A DNA stretch of 64,000 bases from Falsiroseomonas sp050563525 (GTDB lineage Bacteria; Pseudomonadota; Alphaproteobacteria; Acetobacterales; Acetobacteraceae), in the NCBI RefSeq assembly GCF_050563525.1, contig NZ_JBNXUN010000003.1, forward strand, positions 1 to 64,000. Direction: 5' to 3'. The notes under the pieces were generated by a model that was given only the letters and a program-made list of their open reading frames with translations, did no database searches and was not told the origin of the DNA. Numbering within the stretch: the first letter of the stretch is position 1; every line of letters begins with the position of its first letter. The position numbers were made by a program, and so were the translations under genes. Positions 24,477 to 33,144 of this stretch are shown here, piece by piece.

Positions 24477-26657
24477 ATGGTGGCAGACACGGCGCGAATC
24501 GGTGGACTTGGCGTGGACGCGGCCTTCCGCCACTTCATCGAAGCCGAGGCGCTGCCCGGCACCGGGGTCGAGCCGGGCCGCTTCTGGTCGAGCCTCGAGG
24601 CCCTGCTGCGCGACTGGTCGCCCCGCAACGCGGCGCTGTTGGCAAAGCGGGACGAGCTTCAGGCGAAGATCGATGCCTGGCACCGCGCCAACCCGGCACG
24701 GCCGATCGACCTCGCCGCCTACAAGGCGCACCTGGCCGAGATCGGCTACCTGCTGCCGGAGCCGGAGGATTTCAGTGTCGGCACCACCGATGTGGATGCC
24801 GAGATCGGCCAGATGGCCGGCCCGCAGCTCGTGGTCCCGGTTTCCAACGCCCGCTACGCGCTGAATGCCGCCAATGCCCGCTGGGGCAGCCTGTACGATG
24901 CGCTGTACGGCACCGACGCGATCGACGAGGCGGATGGCGCCGAGCGGGGCCGCGGCTACAACCCGAAGCGCGGCGCCAAGGTGATTGCCTTCGCCCGCCG
25001 CGTGCTGGACCAGGCGGCGCCGCTGGCCGGTGGCGCCAGCCATGCCGGGTCCACCGGCTACGTGATCGAGGGCGGCACGCTGGTGGTGACGCTGGCGGAT
25101 GGCCGCAAGGTCGGCCTCGCGCGCCCCGGGCAGTGCGTCGGCTTCCAGGGCGAGCCCTGGGCGCCCACCGCCATCCTGCTGGTCAACAACGGCCTGCACA
25201 TGGAACTTCACATCGACCGCACCAGCGCCATCGGCCGCGCGGATGGCGCCGGCGTGTCCGACCTGGTGATGGAAGCGGCGCTGACCACCATCATGGACTG
25301 CGAGGACAGCGTCGCGGCGGTGGACGCCGCCGACAAGATCGACGTCTACCGCAACTGGCTCGGCCTGATGAAGGGCGACCTGACGGCGGCGCTGGAGAAG
25401 GGCGGGCGCACCATCACTCGCCGGCTGAACCCGGACCGCATCTGGAAGACCCCGGCGGGGTCTGCCGTGACGCTGCATGGCCGGTCCGTGATGCTGGTGC
25501 GCAATGTCGGCCACCACATGATGACGGATGTGGTGACGCTGGACGGGGCGGAGGTGCCGGAAACCGCGCTGGACGCGATGGTGACGGTGGCGATCGCGCT
25601 GCACGACATCCAGCCGCCGGGCCGCGGCAAGCGGATGAATTCCCGCACCGGCAGCGTCTACATCGTGAAGCCGAAGATGCACGGGCCGGAGGAAGTCGCC
25701 GCCGCCGATGCGCTGTTCGCGCGGGTGGAGGATGCACTCGGCCTGCCGCGCGCCACGGTGAAGATGGGCATCATGGACGAGGAGCGCCGCACCACGGTGA
25801 ACCTCAAGGCCTGCATCAAGGCCGCCCGCGACCGCGTCGTGTTCATCAACACCGGCTTCCTGGACCGCACCGGCGACGAGATCCACACCGCGATGGAAGC
25901 CGGCGCGGTGGTGCGCAAGAACGACATGAAGGCGCTGCCCTGGATCGGCGCCTACGAGGCCTGGAACGTCGATGTCGGCCTGCTGTGCGGGCTGCGCGGC
26001 CGGGCGCAGATCGGCAAGGGCATGTGGGCGATGCCGGACCTGATGGCGGCGATGCTGGAACAGAAGGTGGGCCACCCGAAGGCCGGCGCCAACACCGCCT
26101 GGGTCCCCTCCCCCACCGCCGCGACACTGCACGCGCTGCACTACCACCAGGTGGATGTGGCGGCGCGCCAGGTGGAGATCGCGGCCGAGGGGCGTCGCGG
26201 CAAGCTGGACGACATCCTGACCATCCCGCTGGCCCAGGACACCAACTGGGAGCCGAAGGATGTGCAGGCGGAGCTCGACAACAACGCACAGGGTATCCTG
26301 GGCTATGTCGTGCGCTGGGTGGACCAGGGGGTCGGCTGCTCCAAGGTGCCGGACATCAGCAATGTCGGGCTGATGGAAGACCGCGCCACGCTGCGGATCT
26401 CCGCCCAGCACATCGCCAACTGGCTGCGGCACGGCATCGTTTCCCGGGACCAGGTGGAGGAGACGATGCGGCGCATGGCCGCGGTGGTGGATGGCCAGAA
26501 TGCCGGCGACCCGGCCTACACGCCGATGGCACCGGGCTTTGACGGCCCCGCCTTCAAGGCGGCCTGCGACCTGGTGTTCGAGGGGGCGGCGCAGCCGAAC
26601 GGCTACACCGAATTCGTGCTGCACCGCCGCCGCCGCGAAGCCAAGGCCGCTTCCTGA
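24477..26657 (+). CDS. glcB: Malate synthase G
   Basis: A 726-residue cytoplasmic enzyme condensing glyoxylate with acetyl-CoA to malate. Full-length similarity to the G-type monomeric enzyme is evident: the TIM-barrel region carries TTIMDCEDSVAAVDAADK (acidic metal/catalytic residues), and GKGMWAMPDLMA and KVGHPKAGANTAWVPSPTAA belong to the C-terminal part. Length is typical of isoform G. The ATG at 24477 is preferred to a TTG 12 bp upstream because GGGGAG is properly spaced from it. It is divergent from a GntR/FCD regulator. Isocitrate lyase is not in the window, so glyoxylate may come from glycolate or purine breakdown. Confidence 0.95.
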   Translation: MVADTARIGGLGVDAAFRHFIEAEALPGTGVEPGRFWSSLEALLRDWSPRNAALLAKRDELQAKIDAWHRANPARPIDLAAYKAHLAEIGYLLPEPEDFSVGTTDVDAEIGQMAGPQLVVPVSNARYALNAANARWGSLYDALYGTDAIDEADGAERGRGYNPKRGAKVIAFARRVLDQAAPLAGGASHAGSTGYVIEGGTLVVTLADGRKVGLARPGQCVGFQGEPWAPTAILLVNNGLHMELHIDRTSAIGRADGAGVSDLVMEAALTTIMDCEDSVAAVDAADKIDVYRNWLGLMKGDLTAALEKGGRTITRRLNPDRIWKTPAGSAVTLHGRSVMLVRNVGHHMMTDVVTLDGAEVPETALDAMVTVAIALHDIQPPGRGKRMNSRTGSVYIVKPKMHGPEEVAAADALFARVEDALGLPRATVKMGIMDEERRTTVNLKACIKAARDRVVFINTGFLDRTGDEIHTAMEAGAVVRKNDMKALPWIGAYEAWNVDVGLLCGLRGRAQIGKGMWAMPDLMAAMLEQKVGHPKAGANTAWVPSPTAATLHALHYHQVDVAARQVEIAAEGRRGKLDDILTIPLAQDTNWEPKDVQAELDNNAQGILGYVVRWVDQGVGCSKVPDISNVGLMEDRATLRISAQHIANWLRHGIVSRDQVEETMRRMAAVVDGQNAGDPAYTPMAPGFDGPAFKAACDLVFEGAAQPNGYTEFVLHRRRREAKAAS

Positions 26658-26715
26658 GTTGGCATGGAACCGTCAGGCGGATTAGTCTGGCGGAACCATC
26701 CCGGAGGTTGCGTCC

Positions 26716-27084
26716 CTGACCCGCCTTGTCGCCCTGCTGCTGCTGTGTCTCGCCGGGTGCTCCACCTCAAGCACCGTGGCGGAACTGGCGCCGGACGTTT
26801 TCGGCCTGACCGCGCATGGCAACACGCCGGCGGCGGCGGCCCGGCTCGGGGTGGCGCGGGCGCAGCAGCATTGCACGGCGATGGGGCGTGATTTCGAGGT
26901 GACGCGCAGCGACATCGGCGCGCGGGACTACACCATCGCCTTCCGCTGCCCGCGGGCAGAGCCTACCGCCGTGGCCGGCGCGGCCATGCCCTTCCTGGCG
27001 CCGCTGCCGGAGGCTCGCCCGGCCGGTGGCCGCGGCAGCCTTCCCTCGGCAGGCGGCGTTTCCGGAACCGCGGAGACCTTCTAG
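26716..27084 (+). CDS. Small lipoprotein with probable CTG start
   Basis: A 122-residue product if read from CTG at 26716. The frame upstream carries no ATG, GTG or TTG back to a stop at 26683-26685. From the CTG it encodes a short charged start, a run of leucines and the lipobox LAGC, an ideal lipoprotein signal. A GGAGG site lies 8 bases upstream. Starting at the internal GTG (26776) would remove the signal. The mature part contains GVARAQQHCTAMGRDFEV and ends with a glycine/alanine-rich tail. Family not recognised. It sits just ahead of the protease-like gene at 27112. Confidence 0.65.
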   Translation: MTRLVALLLLCLAGCSTSSTVAELAPDVFGLTAHGNTPAAAARLGVARAQQHCTAMGRDFEVTRSDIGARDYTIAFRCPRAEPTAVAGAAMPFLAPLPEARPAGGRGSLPSAGGVSGTAETF

Positions 27085-27111
27085 ACTTCATCCATCAGGC
27101 AGGGTGGATTG

Positions 27112-28104
27112 ATGGCGGACGAGGACTGGAACATCCCCGAGGACATGCGGCCCGACCCGGCCGACTACAGCTTCGACCTGACGCGCGCCCTGGCCTCCGT
27201 GGTCAGCCTCAAGTCCCGCGTGCCGTCGGATGCCTTTTCCGCCCGCACGCTCGGCACGGAGCGCGAGGGCAGCGGGGTGGTGATCCGGGAGGACGGGCTG
27301 GTGCTGACCATCGGCTACCTGATCGGGGAAGCCGACAGCATCTGGATCAAGACGGCGGCGGGACGCGTCGTGCCGGGCCATGCGCTGGCCTATGATTTCG
27401 AGACCGGGTTCGGCTTGGTGCAGGCGCTGGGCCGGCTGGAGGCGCCGGCGATGCAACTGGCCGATGCGGCGCTGCCGGATGCCGGTGTGCAGACCATCCT
27501 GGCCGCGGCCCCGCAACCCGGCCGCGCGGCGGCAGGCGGCGGCGCGCTGGCCTGTTCCGTGGTCGCGAAGGAGCCTTTCGCGGGCTACTGGGAATACCTG
27601 CTGGAGGAGGCGCTGTTCACCGCGCCCGCGCACCCTTCATGGGGCGGCGCAGGGTTGATCGGGCCGGACGGGACGCTGCTTGGCATCGGGTCGCTGGTGC
27701 TGCAGCACCGGGATTCGAAGGGGCGCAAGCTGGACCTGAACCTGGTGGTGCCGGTGGGGCTGCTGCACCCGATCCTGGACGACCTGCTGAGCTACGGCCG
27801 CGTCAACAAGCCGCCGCGGCCGTGGCTCGGGCTGTACTGCGCGGACCAGGATGAGGGCGTGGTGGTGGCCTCCGTCGCGGCGAAAGGGCCGGCCGACCGG
27901 GCCGGGATCAAGCCGGGCGACCGCATTATCGGGCTGGACGACAGCGAGGCGCAGGACCTGGCGGGGCTGTGGCGCAGCCTGTGGTCACGCGGGGCTGCGG
28001 GCGTGAGCGTGAATGTGGCGGCGGAGCGGGACGGGCGCCGGCTTGTGCTGCCGGTGGTGAGCGGGGACCGGAGCAAGTTCCTGAAGGCGCCGCGGCTGCA
28101 TTGA
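27112..28104 (+). CDS. Catalytically dead S1C (DegP-like) protease homologue with PDZ domain
   Basis: A 330-residue protein with a trypsin-like barrel (about residues 25-225) and a C-terminal PDZ domain (about 230-320: RPWLGLYC, AGIKPGDRIIGLDD). Aligned by eye with DegP, all three catalytic positions are replaced: His by Tyr69 (LTIGYLI), Asp by Gly99 (FETGFGL) and Ser by Trp177 (PSWGGAG). The fold and glycine loop remain. No signal peptide, so probably cytoplasmic. It may act as a peptide-binding adaptor rather than a protease. It starts 27 bp after the lipoprotein gene, suggesting co-transcription. Confidence 0.82.
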   Translation: MADEDWNIPEDMRPDPADYSFDLTRALASVVSLKSRVPSDAFSARTLGTEREGSGVVIREDGLVLTIGYLIGEADSIWIKTAAGRVVPGHALAYDFETGFGLVQALGRLEAPAMQLADAALPDAGVQTILAAAPQPGRAAAGGGALACSVVAKEPFAGYWEYLLEEALFTAPAHPSWGGAGLIGPDGTLLGIGSLVLQHRDSKGRKLDLNLVVPVGLLHPILDDLLSYGRVNKPPRPWLGLYCADQDEGVVVASVAAKGPADRAGIKPGDRIIGLDDSEAQDLAGLWRSLWSRGAAGVSVNVAAERDGRRLVLPVVSGDRSKFLKAPRLH

Positions 28105-28118
28105 GGGGGGGGGGGCCG

Positions 28119-29150
28119 TCAGGCCCGCCAGGCCGCCTGGGTCGCCAGTGCGCATTCCTCGATGACCGTCAGCGCGCGCTGCACGGCCTGCTGGCCGATC
28201 ACGAAGGGGTTGGTCGCCGCACCCTGCACCGACTGCAACTTCTTGTCGGCCTCGTCATAGCCCGAGTGGTTGGAGAGCAGCACCGTGACGTTCTCCCGCG
28301 CCGCGACCTCCTTCGCGCGGCGGGTGCCGGCGATGTAGGATTCGATGCGCTGCATGCGGTCCGGGCGCCGGCCGAAATTGAAGGCAGTGCCGCCCCACAG
28401 CAGGGCGCGATGCGTCTGCGCACCCTGGCTCACGTCGAACAGCAGCGAGATCGTCCCGGGGCTGTGGCCTGGCGTCGACAGGATTTTCACCTGGGTGCTG
28501 CCGAGGCGGACGGTGTCTCCGTCCTCCACCACCACGTCGCGCTGCGGCGGACGGCCCCATTGCGGGACATCGAATTCCAGCCCGGTCTCCAGCATGTTCC
28601 AGTCGGCTGCGCTCATCTCCACCTGGGCGCCGTGGCGCTGCTTCAGGAAAGCGGCGCCGCCATAGTGGTCGCCATGGCCGTGGGTGACGACGATGTGGCG
28701 GACCTGTGCCGGGTCGAGGCCGAGTTGGCGCAAGCCACCCTCGATCAGGCGCTCCGCCTCCTCCTCGTTGTTCAGCGCGTCGAGCAGGATAATGCCGTCG
28801 CTGGTCGTGAGGGCCCAGGCGCTGACCCATTTGGCGCCGACGAAGGCCAGGTTGTCGAAGGCCTTGGCGGGCGGCGGCGCCGGCTGCGCCATCAGCGCCT
28901 CGATGGGGGTCGAGGCCCCGCTGCTGGGCGTCGCGGCGTTGCCAAGGGCGAGCCAGGGGCGCAGGTCCTCGCCGGCGGCTGCGCGCGCGGCGGCCAGGTG
29001 GCCCGCGACCTCGGGCGATTGCGCGGCGGCGGGGCTGATCGGCAGCAGGCCCAGGCAGCAGGCGCAGCCCAGGGCGAACAGGCCGCGGCGGGTCGGCGAT
29101 ACGGCTTCCGCCTGCAAGGCGGGCCGGGCCCGGCGATTGGCAAAGAGCAT
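28119..29150 (-). CDS. Secreted metallo-beta-lactamase-fold hydrolase (B3-like)
   Basis: A 343-residue MBL-fold protein with a twin-arginine-like leader (SPTRRGLFALGCACCLG, cleavage near PAAAQ). Zinc ligands are in order: THGHGDH (His-x-His-x-Asp-His), TPGHSPG and LLSNHSG. The ligand set and the DGIILLDAL strand resemble subclass B3 beta-lactamases, but many B3-like enzymes hydrolyse other lactones or esters, so resistance activity is not claimed. The ATG at 29150 starts the leader. An 11-base guanine tract (28105-28115) fills the gap to the convergent upstream gene. Confidence 0.82.
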   Translation of the reverse strand: MLFANRRARPALQAEAVSPTRRGLFALGCACCLGLLPISPAAAQSPEVAGHLAAARAAAGEDLRPWLALGNAATPSSGASTPIEALMAQPAPPPAKAFDNLAFVGAKWVSAWALTTSDGIILLDALNNEEEAERLIEGGLRQLGLDPAQVRHIVVTHGHGDHYGGAAFLKQRHGAQVEMSAADWNMLETGLEFDVPQWGRPPQRDVVVEDGDTVRLGSTQVKILSTPGHSPGTISLLFDVSQGAQTHRALLWGGTAFNFGRRPDRMQRIESYIAGTRRAKEVAARENVTVLLSNHSGYDEADKKLQSVQGAATNPFVIGQQAVQRALTVIEECALATQAAWRA

Positions 29151-29265
29151 GGCGCTTCTCCCTCTCCTGGTCCGAGCCTGCGCGTGCCCACCGGAACACG
29201 TCCAGCGATGGTTGGTGGCGTAACATTGGGCCGCCGGCACACGCCAAGGCGCGCGCGAAGCTCCT

Positions 29266-32133
29266 TCAGAACCGTGCCGCGGCAAAGGCCGCATTCGCTC
29301 CGGCCCGCCCCCGGATGCCATCCGCCACCAGCCGCCCCGCCACCGGACCCAGCGTCCACCCGTTGAACGTCACCGCATGGTGCAGCCCCGGCACCCGCGC
29401 ATCAGCGCCGAGGATCGGCCCCGGCACCTGCACGTTCAGCCCGGTCCAGGCGCGGATCACGTGCAGGCCGGCCAGCGCCGGCAGCACCGTGCCGGCGACG
29501 AACAGATTGCCCTCGATCGAGGCGCGCAGGTTGCGCGGGCGGCCCTCCGCATCCAGCACCCCGGGCCAGGCGCCGCCGAGGACAAGGTGCCCGGCCTCCC
29601 CCTGCTTCACCGAGAGGTGCCGGCCGGAATGCAGAACCAAGTGGCGCATGATTTCACCGCCGGCCGCCTCCGTCGTCATCACCTGCTGCACGGCGGCGCG
29701 CACCGGGAGCGGCGCGCCAAGCATTTTTGCGAATTCGCCCGCCCAGGGGCCGCAGGCGTTGACCACATGGCCGGCGCGGATCACGCCGCCCGCCGCCGTC
29801 TCCGCCCGGAAGCCGGTGCCGTCCCGCGCCACCGCCGCGATGGTCGTGCCGCCGCGTACCGAGGCGCCGGCGCGCCGCACCAGCGCCAGCAGCGCGGACA
29901 GGCCGCGCAGCGGGTCCATCTGGCCTTCCGCCGCGCAGAACGCCGCCCCCGCGAAGCCCGGCGCGAGGTAGGGCGCGACGTCCATCAACTCATTGGCGCC
30001 GAGCATGCGACTGTCGACGCCGAAATCACGCTCCATGGCGGTCTTGGCGGCCAGGCGTTCCATCTGCTCCGCGGTCTCGGCCAGCATGATGCCGCCCTCG
30101 GTGCGGATGCCGAGGCTTTCGCCGGCCTCGGCCGCGATCTCGCGCCACAGCGCGATGGAGGCCGGGCCGATCGCCAGCACCTGTGCCGCGGCGCTGTCCG
30201 GCCCCTCCTCCGCGCCGGCGCTGTCATAGGCGTGGAGTTGCACATGCAGGCTGCCGGCATTGGCGGTGGTGGCGCCCTGCCCCGGCTCGCCGCGCTCCGC
30301 CAGGATCACCGAAAGACCCTCCCGCGCGCAGTACAGCGCGGTGGACAGGCCGAGCGCGCCGCCGCCGACAACCAGCACGTCGCAGGTCTCGGCCGGGCCA
30401 TGGGCCGGGCGGCGGGTGGTGGGCAGCACCGGGCGGGGATCGGCGGCGGGGCCTTCCGCCCATTCCGGCTTTTCCATTGCCAGCGCCAGCGCGGGCACCG
30501 GCTTCAGCGGCGCGCGCGGCGCGGCCCAGCCGGCTTCCTCCGAGGCGCCGGTGATGCGGGCGACGGTCGCGCCGCACATGCGGCCCTGGCAGCGGCCCAT
30601 GCCGGCGCGCGTCGCCTTCTTGACTGCGCCTAGCGAGCCGGCCCCCTCCGCCAGCGCGCCGCGCAGCGTGCCGGCCGTCACTTCCTCGCAGCGGCAGACG
30701 ATGGTGGCATCGGCGATGGCTGAGGCGTCGAATTCCGGCACGGCGAAGAAGCGCCACAGCGCGTCCTGGAAGCCCACCGCCCGCGCCAGGGCGCGGCGCG
30801 TCGCGGTATCGTCGGGCAGACCCGGGTGCAGATCCCGCGCCGCCGCCAGCCCCGCCAGCCGCCCGCGCGCGAAGGCGATGCGCGCGCCGCCCACCTGAGC
30901 CCCGTCGCCCACGGCGAAGACGGTGGGCAGGCTGGTGCGGCCATCGGCCTCCGTTACCGTCTCCAGCCGCCCCAGGCCCGAATCGACGAAGCGGTGGGCG
31001 CAGCCGAGCGCACGGGCCAGCCCGGTCTCCGGCTGAAAGCCGAGGTTCAGCGCCAGCGCGTCGGCCTCGATTCGGATTTCGCCGCGCGGCGTGCTGGCCC
31101 GCAGCGCGGCGAAGCGGCCCTCGCCTTCCGCCGCAAGCGGCCGGGTGCCCCACATCACCGGCACCGCGGCGCGCCGCAGCACCGCCAGGTAGCGCGCCCC
31201 GTCCCAGGCGAGGTCCGGCGCGGCGGCGGCCAGGCGCAGGGCCTGGCGCAGCCCGGCGAAACCGGGGTTCGGTGCGGCCTCCAGCACCGCCGCCACCTGC
31301 ACGCCGCCTTCCACCAGCTCGCAGGCCAGTTGCAGGTTCAGCGGCCCGTTTCCGGCGATCACCACACGCTGGCCCGGCGAGACGCGATTGGCGCGGGCCA
31401 GCGTCTGCAGGCAGCCGGTGGTCATCACGCCCGGCAGCGTCCAGCCGGGAATCGGCACCGGGCGTTCGTGGGACCCTGCCGCAATCACCAGGCGTCGCGG
31501 CCGGAACACCACATTGGCGCCTTCGACCAGCGCCGCGATCTCATCCGCCGCGAACCCGCCCCAGACGGTGGCGCCGAAGCGGAAGCGCACGCCGGCGGCC
31601 AGGGCGCGTTGACGCAGCTCCGCGCCCTGGCGGAACTGCCGGTCCGGCGCCGCATGGGCGTGGCTGGTGGCGAGCGGTTTCAGGTATTGCCCACCTGGCG
31701 CGTCGCGCTCATCGAGCGCGACGACGGAGCATCCGGCCTCCGCCGCCGCGATGGCAGCCGAAAGCCCCGCGGGACCGGCACCCACCACCAGCACGTCGCA
31801 GGCGACTTCCTCCGCCTGGGCCGGCGGCGGCGCGGCCAGCGGCGCGGGCTGCGCCGGCACCGCGCTTTCCACCACCATGCCGGGCATGACCTTGGCGAGG
31901 CAGGCGCGCTGGTTCGGGCGGCCATCGATCGTCACCAGGCAATCGAAGCAGGCGCCCATGCCGCAGTGCAGGCCGCGCGGCGCGCCGCTGCGCGTGTGCC
32001 GCAGCACCATCTCACCGGACGCGGTCAGCGCGGCTGCCAGGGTTTCCCCGGGCAGCGCGGAAATCGGGCGGCCATCGAAGGTGATGCCCACCGGTTCGGC
32101 ACTCGGATGGATGGCGGCATGGGTCAGGCGCAT
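29266..32133 (-). CDS. Three-subunit fusion FAD oxidoreductase (HcnA+HcnB+HcnC-like)
   Basis: A 955-residue single chain that appears to join three proteins usually encoded separately. Residues 1-95 form a [2Fe-2S] ferredoxin-like domain (Cys57, 62, 65, 78). Residues 110-530 form an FAD/NAD-type pyridine-nucleotide oxidoreductase (VVGAGPAG at 116-123) ending in a BFD-like [2Fe-2S] motif (Cys480, 482, 515, 520). Residues 580-955 form a D-amino-acid-oxidase-like FAD domain (VVGGGALGLS). Separate homologues make up hydrogen cyanide synthase, opine oxidases and D-hydroxyproline dehydrogenase. It is divergent from a DapA-family gene and amino-acid ABC genes, which points to imino or amino acid oxidation. 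Substrate unproven. Confidence 0.85.
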   Translation of the reverse strand: MRLTHAAIHPSAEPVGITFDGRPISALPGETLAAALTASGEMVLRHTRSGAPRGLHCGMGACFDCLVTIDGRPNQRACLAKVMPGMVVESAVPAQPAPLAAPPPAQAEEVACDVLVVGAGPAGLSAAIAAAEAGCSVVALDERDAPGGQYLKPLATSHAHAAPDRQFRQGAELRQRALAAGVRFRFGATVWGGFAADEIAALVEGANVVFRPRRLVIAAGSHERPVPIPGWTLPGVMTTGCLQTLARANRVSPGQRVVIAGNGPLNLQLACELVEGGVQVAAVLEAAPNPGFAGLRQALRLAAAAPDLAWDGARYLAVLRRAAVPVMWGTRPLAAEGEGRFAALRASTPRGEIRIEADALALNLGFQPETGLARALGCAHRFVDSGLGRLETVTEADGRTSLPTVFAVGDGAQVGGARIAFARGRLAGLAAARDLHPGLPDDTATRRALARAVGFQDALWRFFAVPEFDASAIADATIVCRCEEVTAGTLRGALAEGAGSLGAVKKATRAGMGRCQGRMCGATVARITGASEEAGWAAPRAPLKPVPALALAMEKPEWAEGPAADPRPVLPTTRRPAHGPAETCDVLVVGGGALGLSTALYCAREGLSVILAERGEPGQGATTANAGSLHVQLHAYDSAGAEEGPDSAAAQVLAIGPASIALWREIAAEAGESLGIRTEGGIMLAETAEQMERLAAKTAMERDFGVDSRMLGANELMDVAPYLAPGFAGAAFCAAEGQMDPLRGLSALLALVRRAGASVRGGTTIAAVARDGTGFRAETAAGGVIRAGHVVNACGPWAGEFAKMLGAPLPVRAAVQQVMTTEAAGGEIMRHLVLHSGRHLSVKQGEAGHLVLGGAWPGVLDAEGRPRNLRASIEGNLFVAGTVLPALAGLHVIRAWTGLNVQVPGPILGADARVPGLHHAVTFNGWTLGPVAGRLVADGIRGRAGANAAFAAARF

Positions 32134-32201
32134 GGGGTGGGCTTGATGCTTTCAGGGAAAGGCGCATGGATGATGACGGTTCGTGACATGGGGGCAAGTC
32201 G

Positions 32202-33113
32202 ATGGCCGGCGAGAAATTCCGCGGCTGCTACACGGTACTGATCACGCCCTTCACCGAAGGCGGCGAGGCGGTGGATCTGAAGGCGCTGGAACGCCTGGTG
32301 GAATTCCAGATCCGGGAGGGTATACGCGGCCTGATCCCGCTCGGCTCCACCGGCGAATTCTTGTCCGTGTCGCCGGAGGAGCGGACGGCCATCGTGGAGA
32401 CGGTGGTCAACACCGCGCGCGGCCGCGTGCCGGTGTTGATCGGCACTGGTGCGGAGGATACGCGGGAGGTGGTGCGTACCTCGCGGGAGGCGGAGGCGCT
32501 CGGTGCGGATGGCGTGATGATCATCCCGCCCTTCTATTCCGTGCCGACCGAGGACGAGCTGTACCTGCACTACAAGACCGTGGCGGATGCCATCGGCATC
32601 CCGGTCATGGTCTACAACAATCCCGCCACCGCGAATGTCGACCTGACGCCGAAGATCCTGGCGCGGCTCGCCACCATCGAAAGCTGCCTCTACGTGAAGG
32701 AGAGCACGCTGGAGGTGACGCGGGTTCGCGACATCATCGATCTCTGCGGCGACCGGATGGAGGTCTTCGCGGGCGTGCTGGGCTACGAAAGCGCCTGGCT
32801 CGGCGCCATCGGCTGGGTCGCGGTGTGTTCGAACCTGGCACCGAAGCTGTCGACGGACATGTTCCATGCGGCGGCCTTCGACCGCGACATGGACCGCGCG
32901 CTGCCGCTGTACCACCGGCTGATGCCGCTGCTGCCCTTCGTCGGCGGACCGCGCTACGTCTCCGGCACCAAGGCGGGGTTCAAGCTGATGGGCATGCCGA
33001 TGGGCGACCCGCGGCCGCCGCGCCTGCCATTGCCGGGCACGGACGTGCCGCAACTTGCCGCCGTGCTGCAAGGCCTGGGCCTGCTGTCCGAGGGTGCGCG
33101 CCAGGCCGCCTGA
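32202..33113 (+). CDS. DapA-family (class I aldolase/dehydratase) enzyme
   Basis: A 303-residue TIM-barrel enzyme of the dihydrodipicolinate synthase/N-acetylneuraminate lyase superfamily. The Schiff-base lysine lies in LYVKEST and the catalytic tyrosine in VMVYNNP. GSTGEFLSVS is the substrate carboxylate loop. True DapA is unlikely given the catabolic surroundings. In hydroxyproline degradation a DapA-family deaminase (HypD/LhpC) follows a flavin dehydrogenase, matching this neighbourhood. It is 68 bp from the divergent fusion oxidoreductase and 31 bp ahead of an amino-acid receptor gene. Confidence 0.88.
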   Translation: MAGEKFRGCYTVLITPFTEGGEAVDLKALERLVEFQIREGIRGLIPLGSTGEFLSVSPEERTAIVETVVNTARGRVPVLIGTGAEDTREVVRTSREAEALGADGVMIIPPFYSVPTEDELYLHYKTVADAIGIPVMVYNNPATANVDLTPKILARLATIESCLYVKESTLEVTRVRDIIDLCGDRMEVFAGVLGYESAWLGAIGWVAVCSNLAPKLSTDMFHAAAFDRDMDRALPLYHRLMPLLPFVGGPRYVSGTKAGFKLMGMPMGDPRPPRLPLPGTDVPQLAAVLQGLGLLSEGARQAA

Positions 33114-33144
33114 GTTCTGCCTCAACAAACAGGGAGTTTCAAAC

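Noticed and set aside
24297..26624. A 775-codon open frame antisense to malate synthase G
   Set aside because: It is the mirror of a certain gene in GC-rich DNA, rich in His/Arg/Gly, without any family motif.
28119..29150. Calling the MBL-fold gene a beta-lactamase resistance gene
   Set aside because: Zinc motifs fit B3 enzymes, but many family members are not lactamases and substrate determinants cannot be judged by eye.
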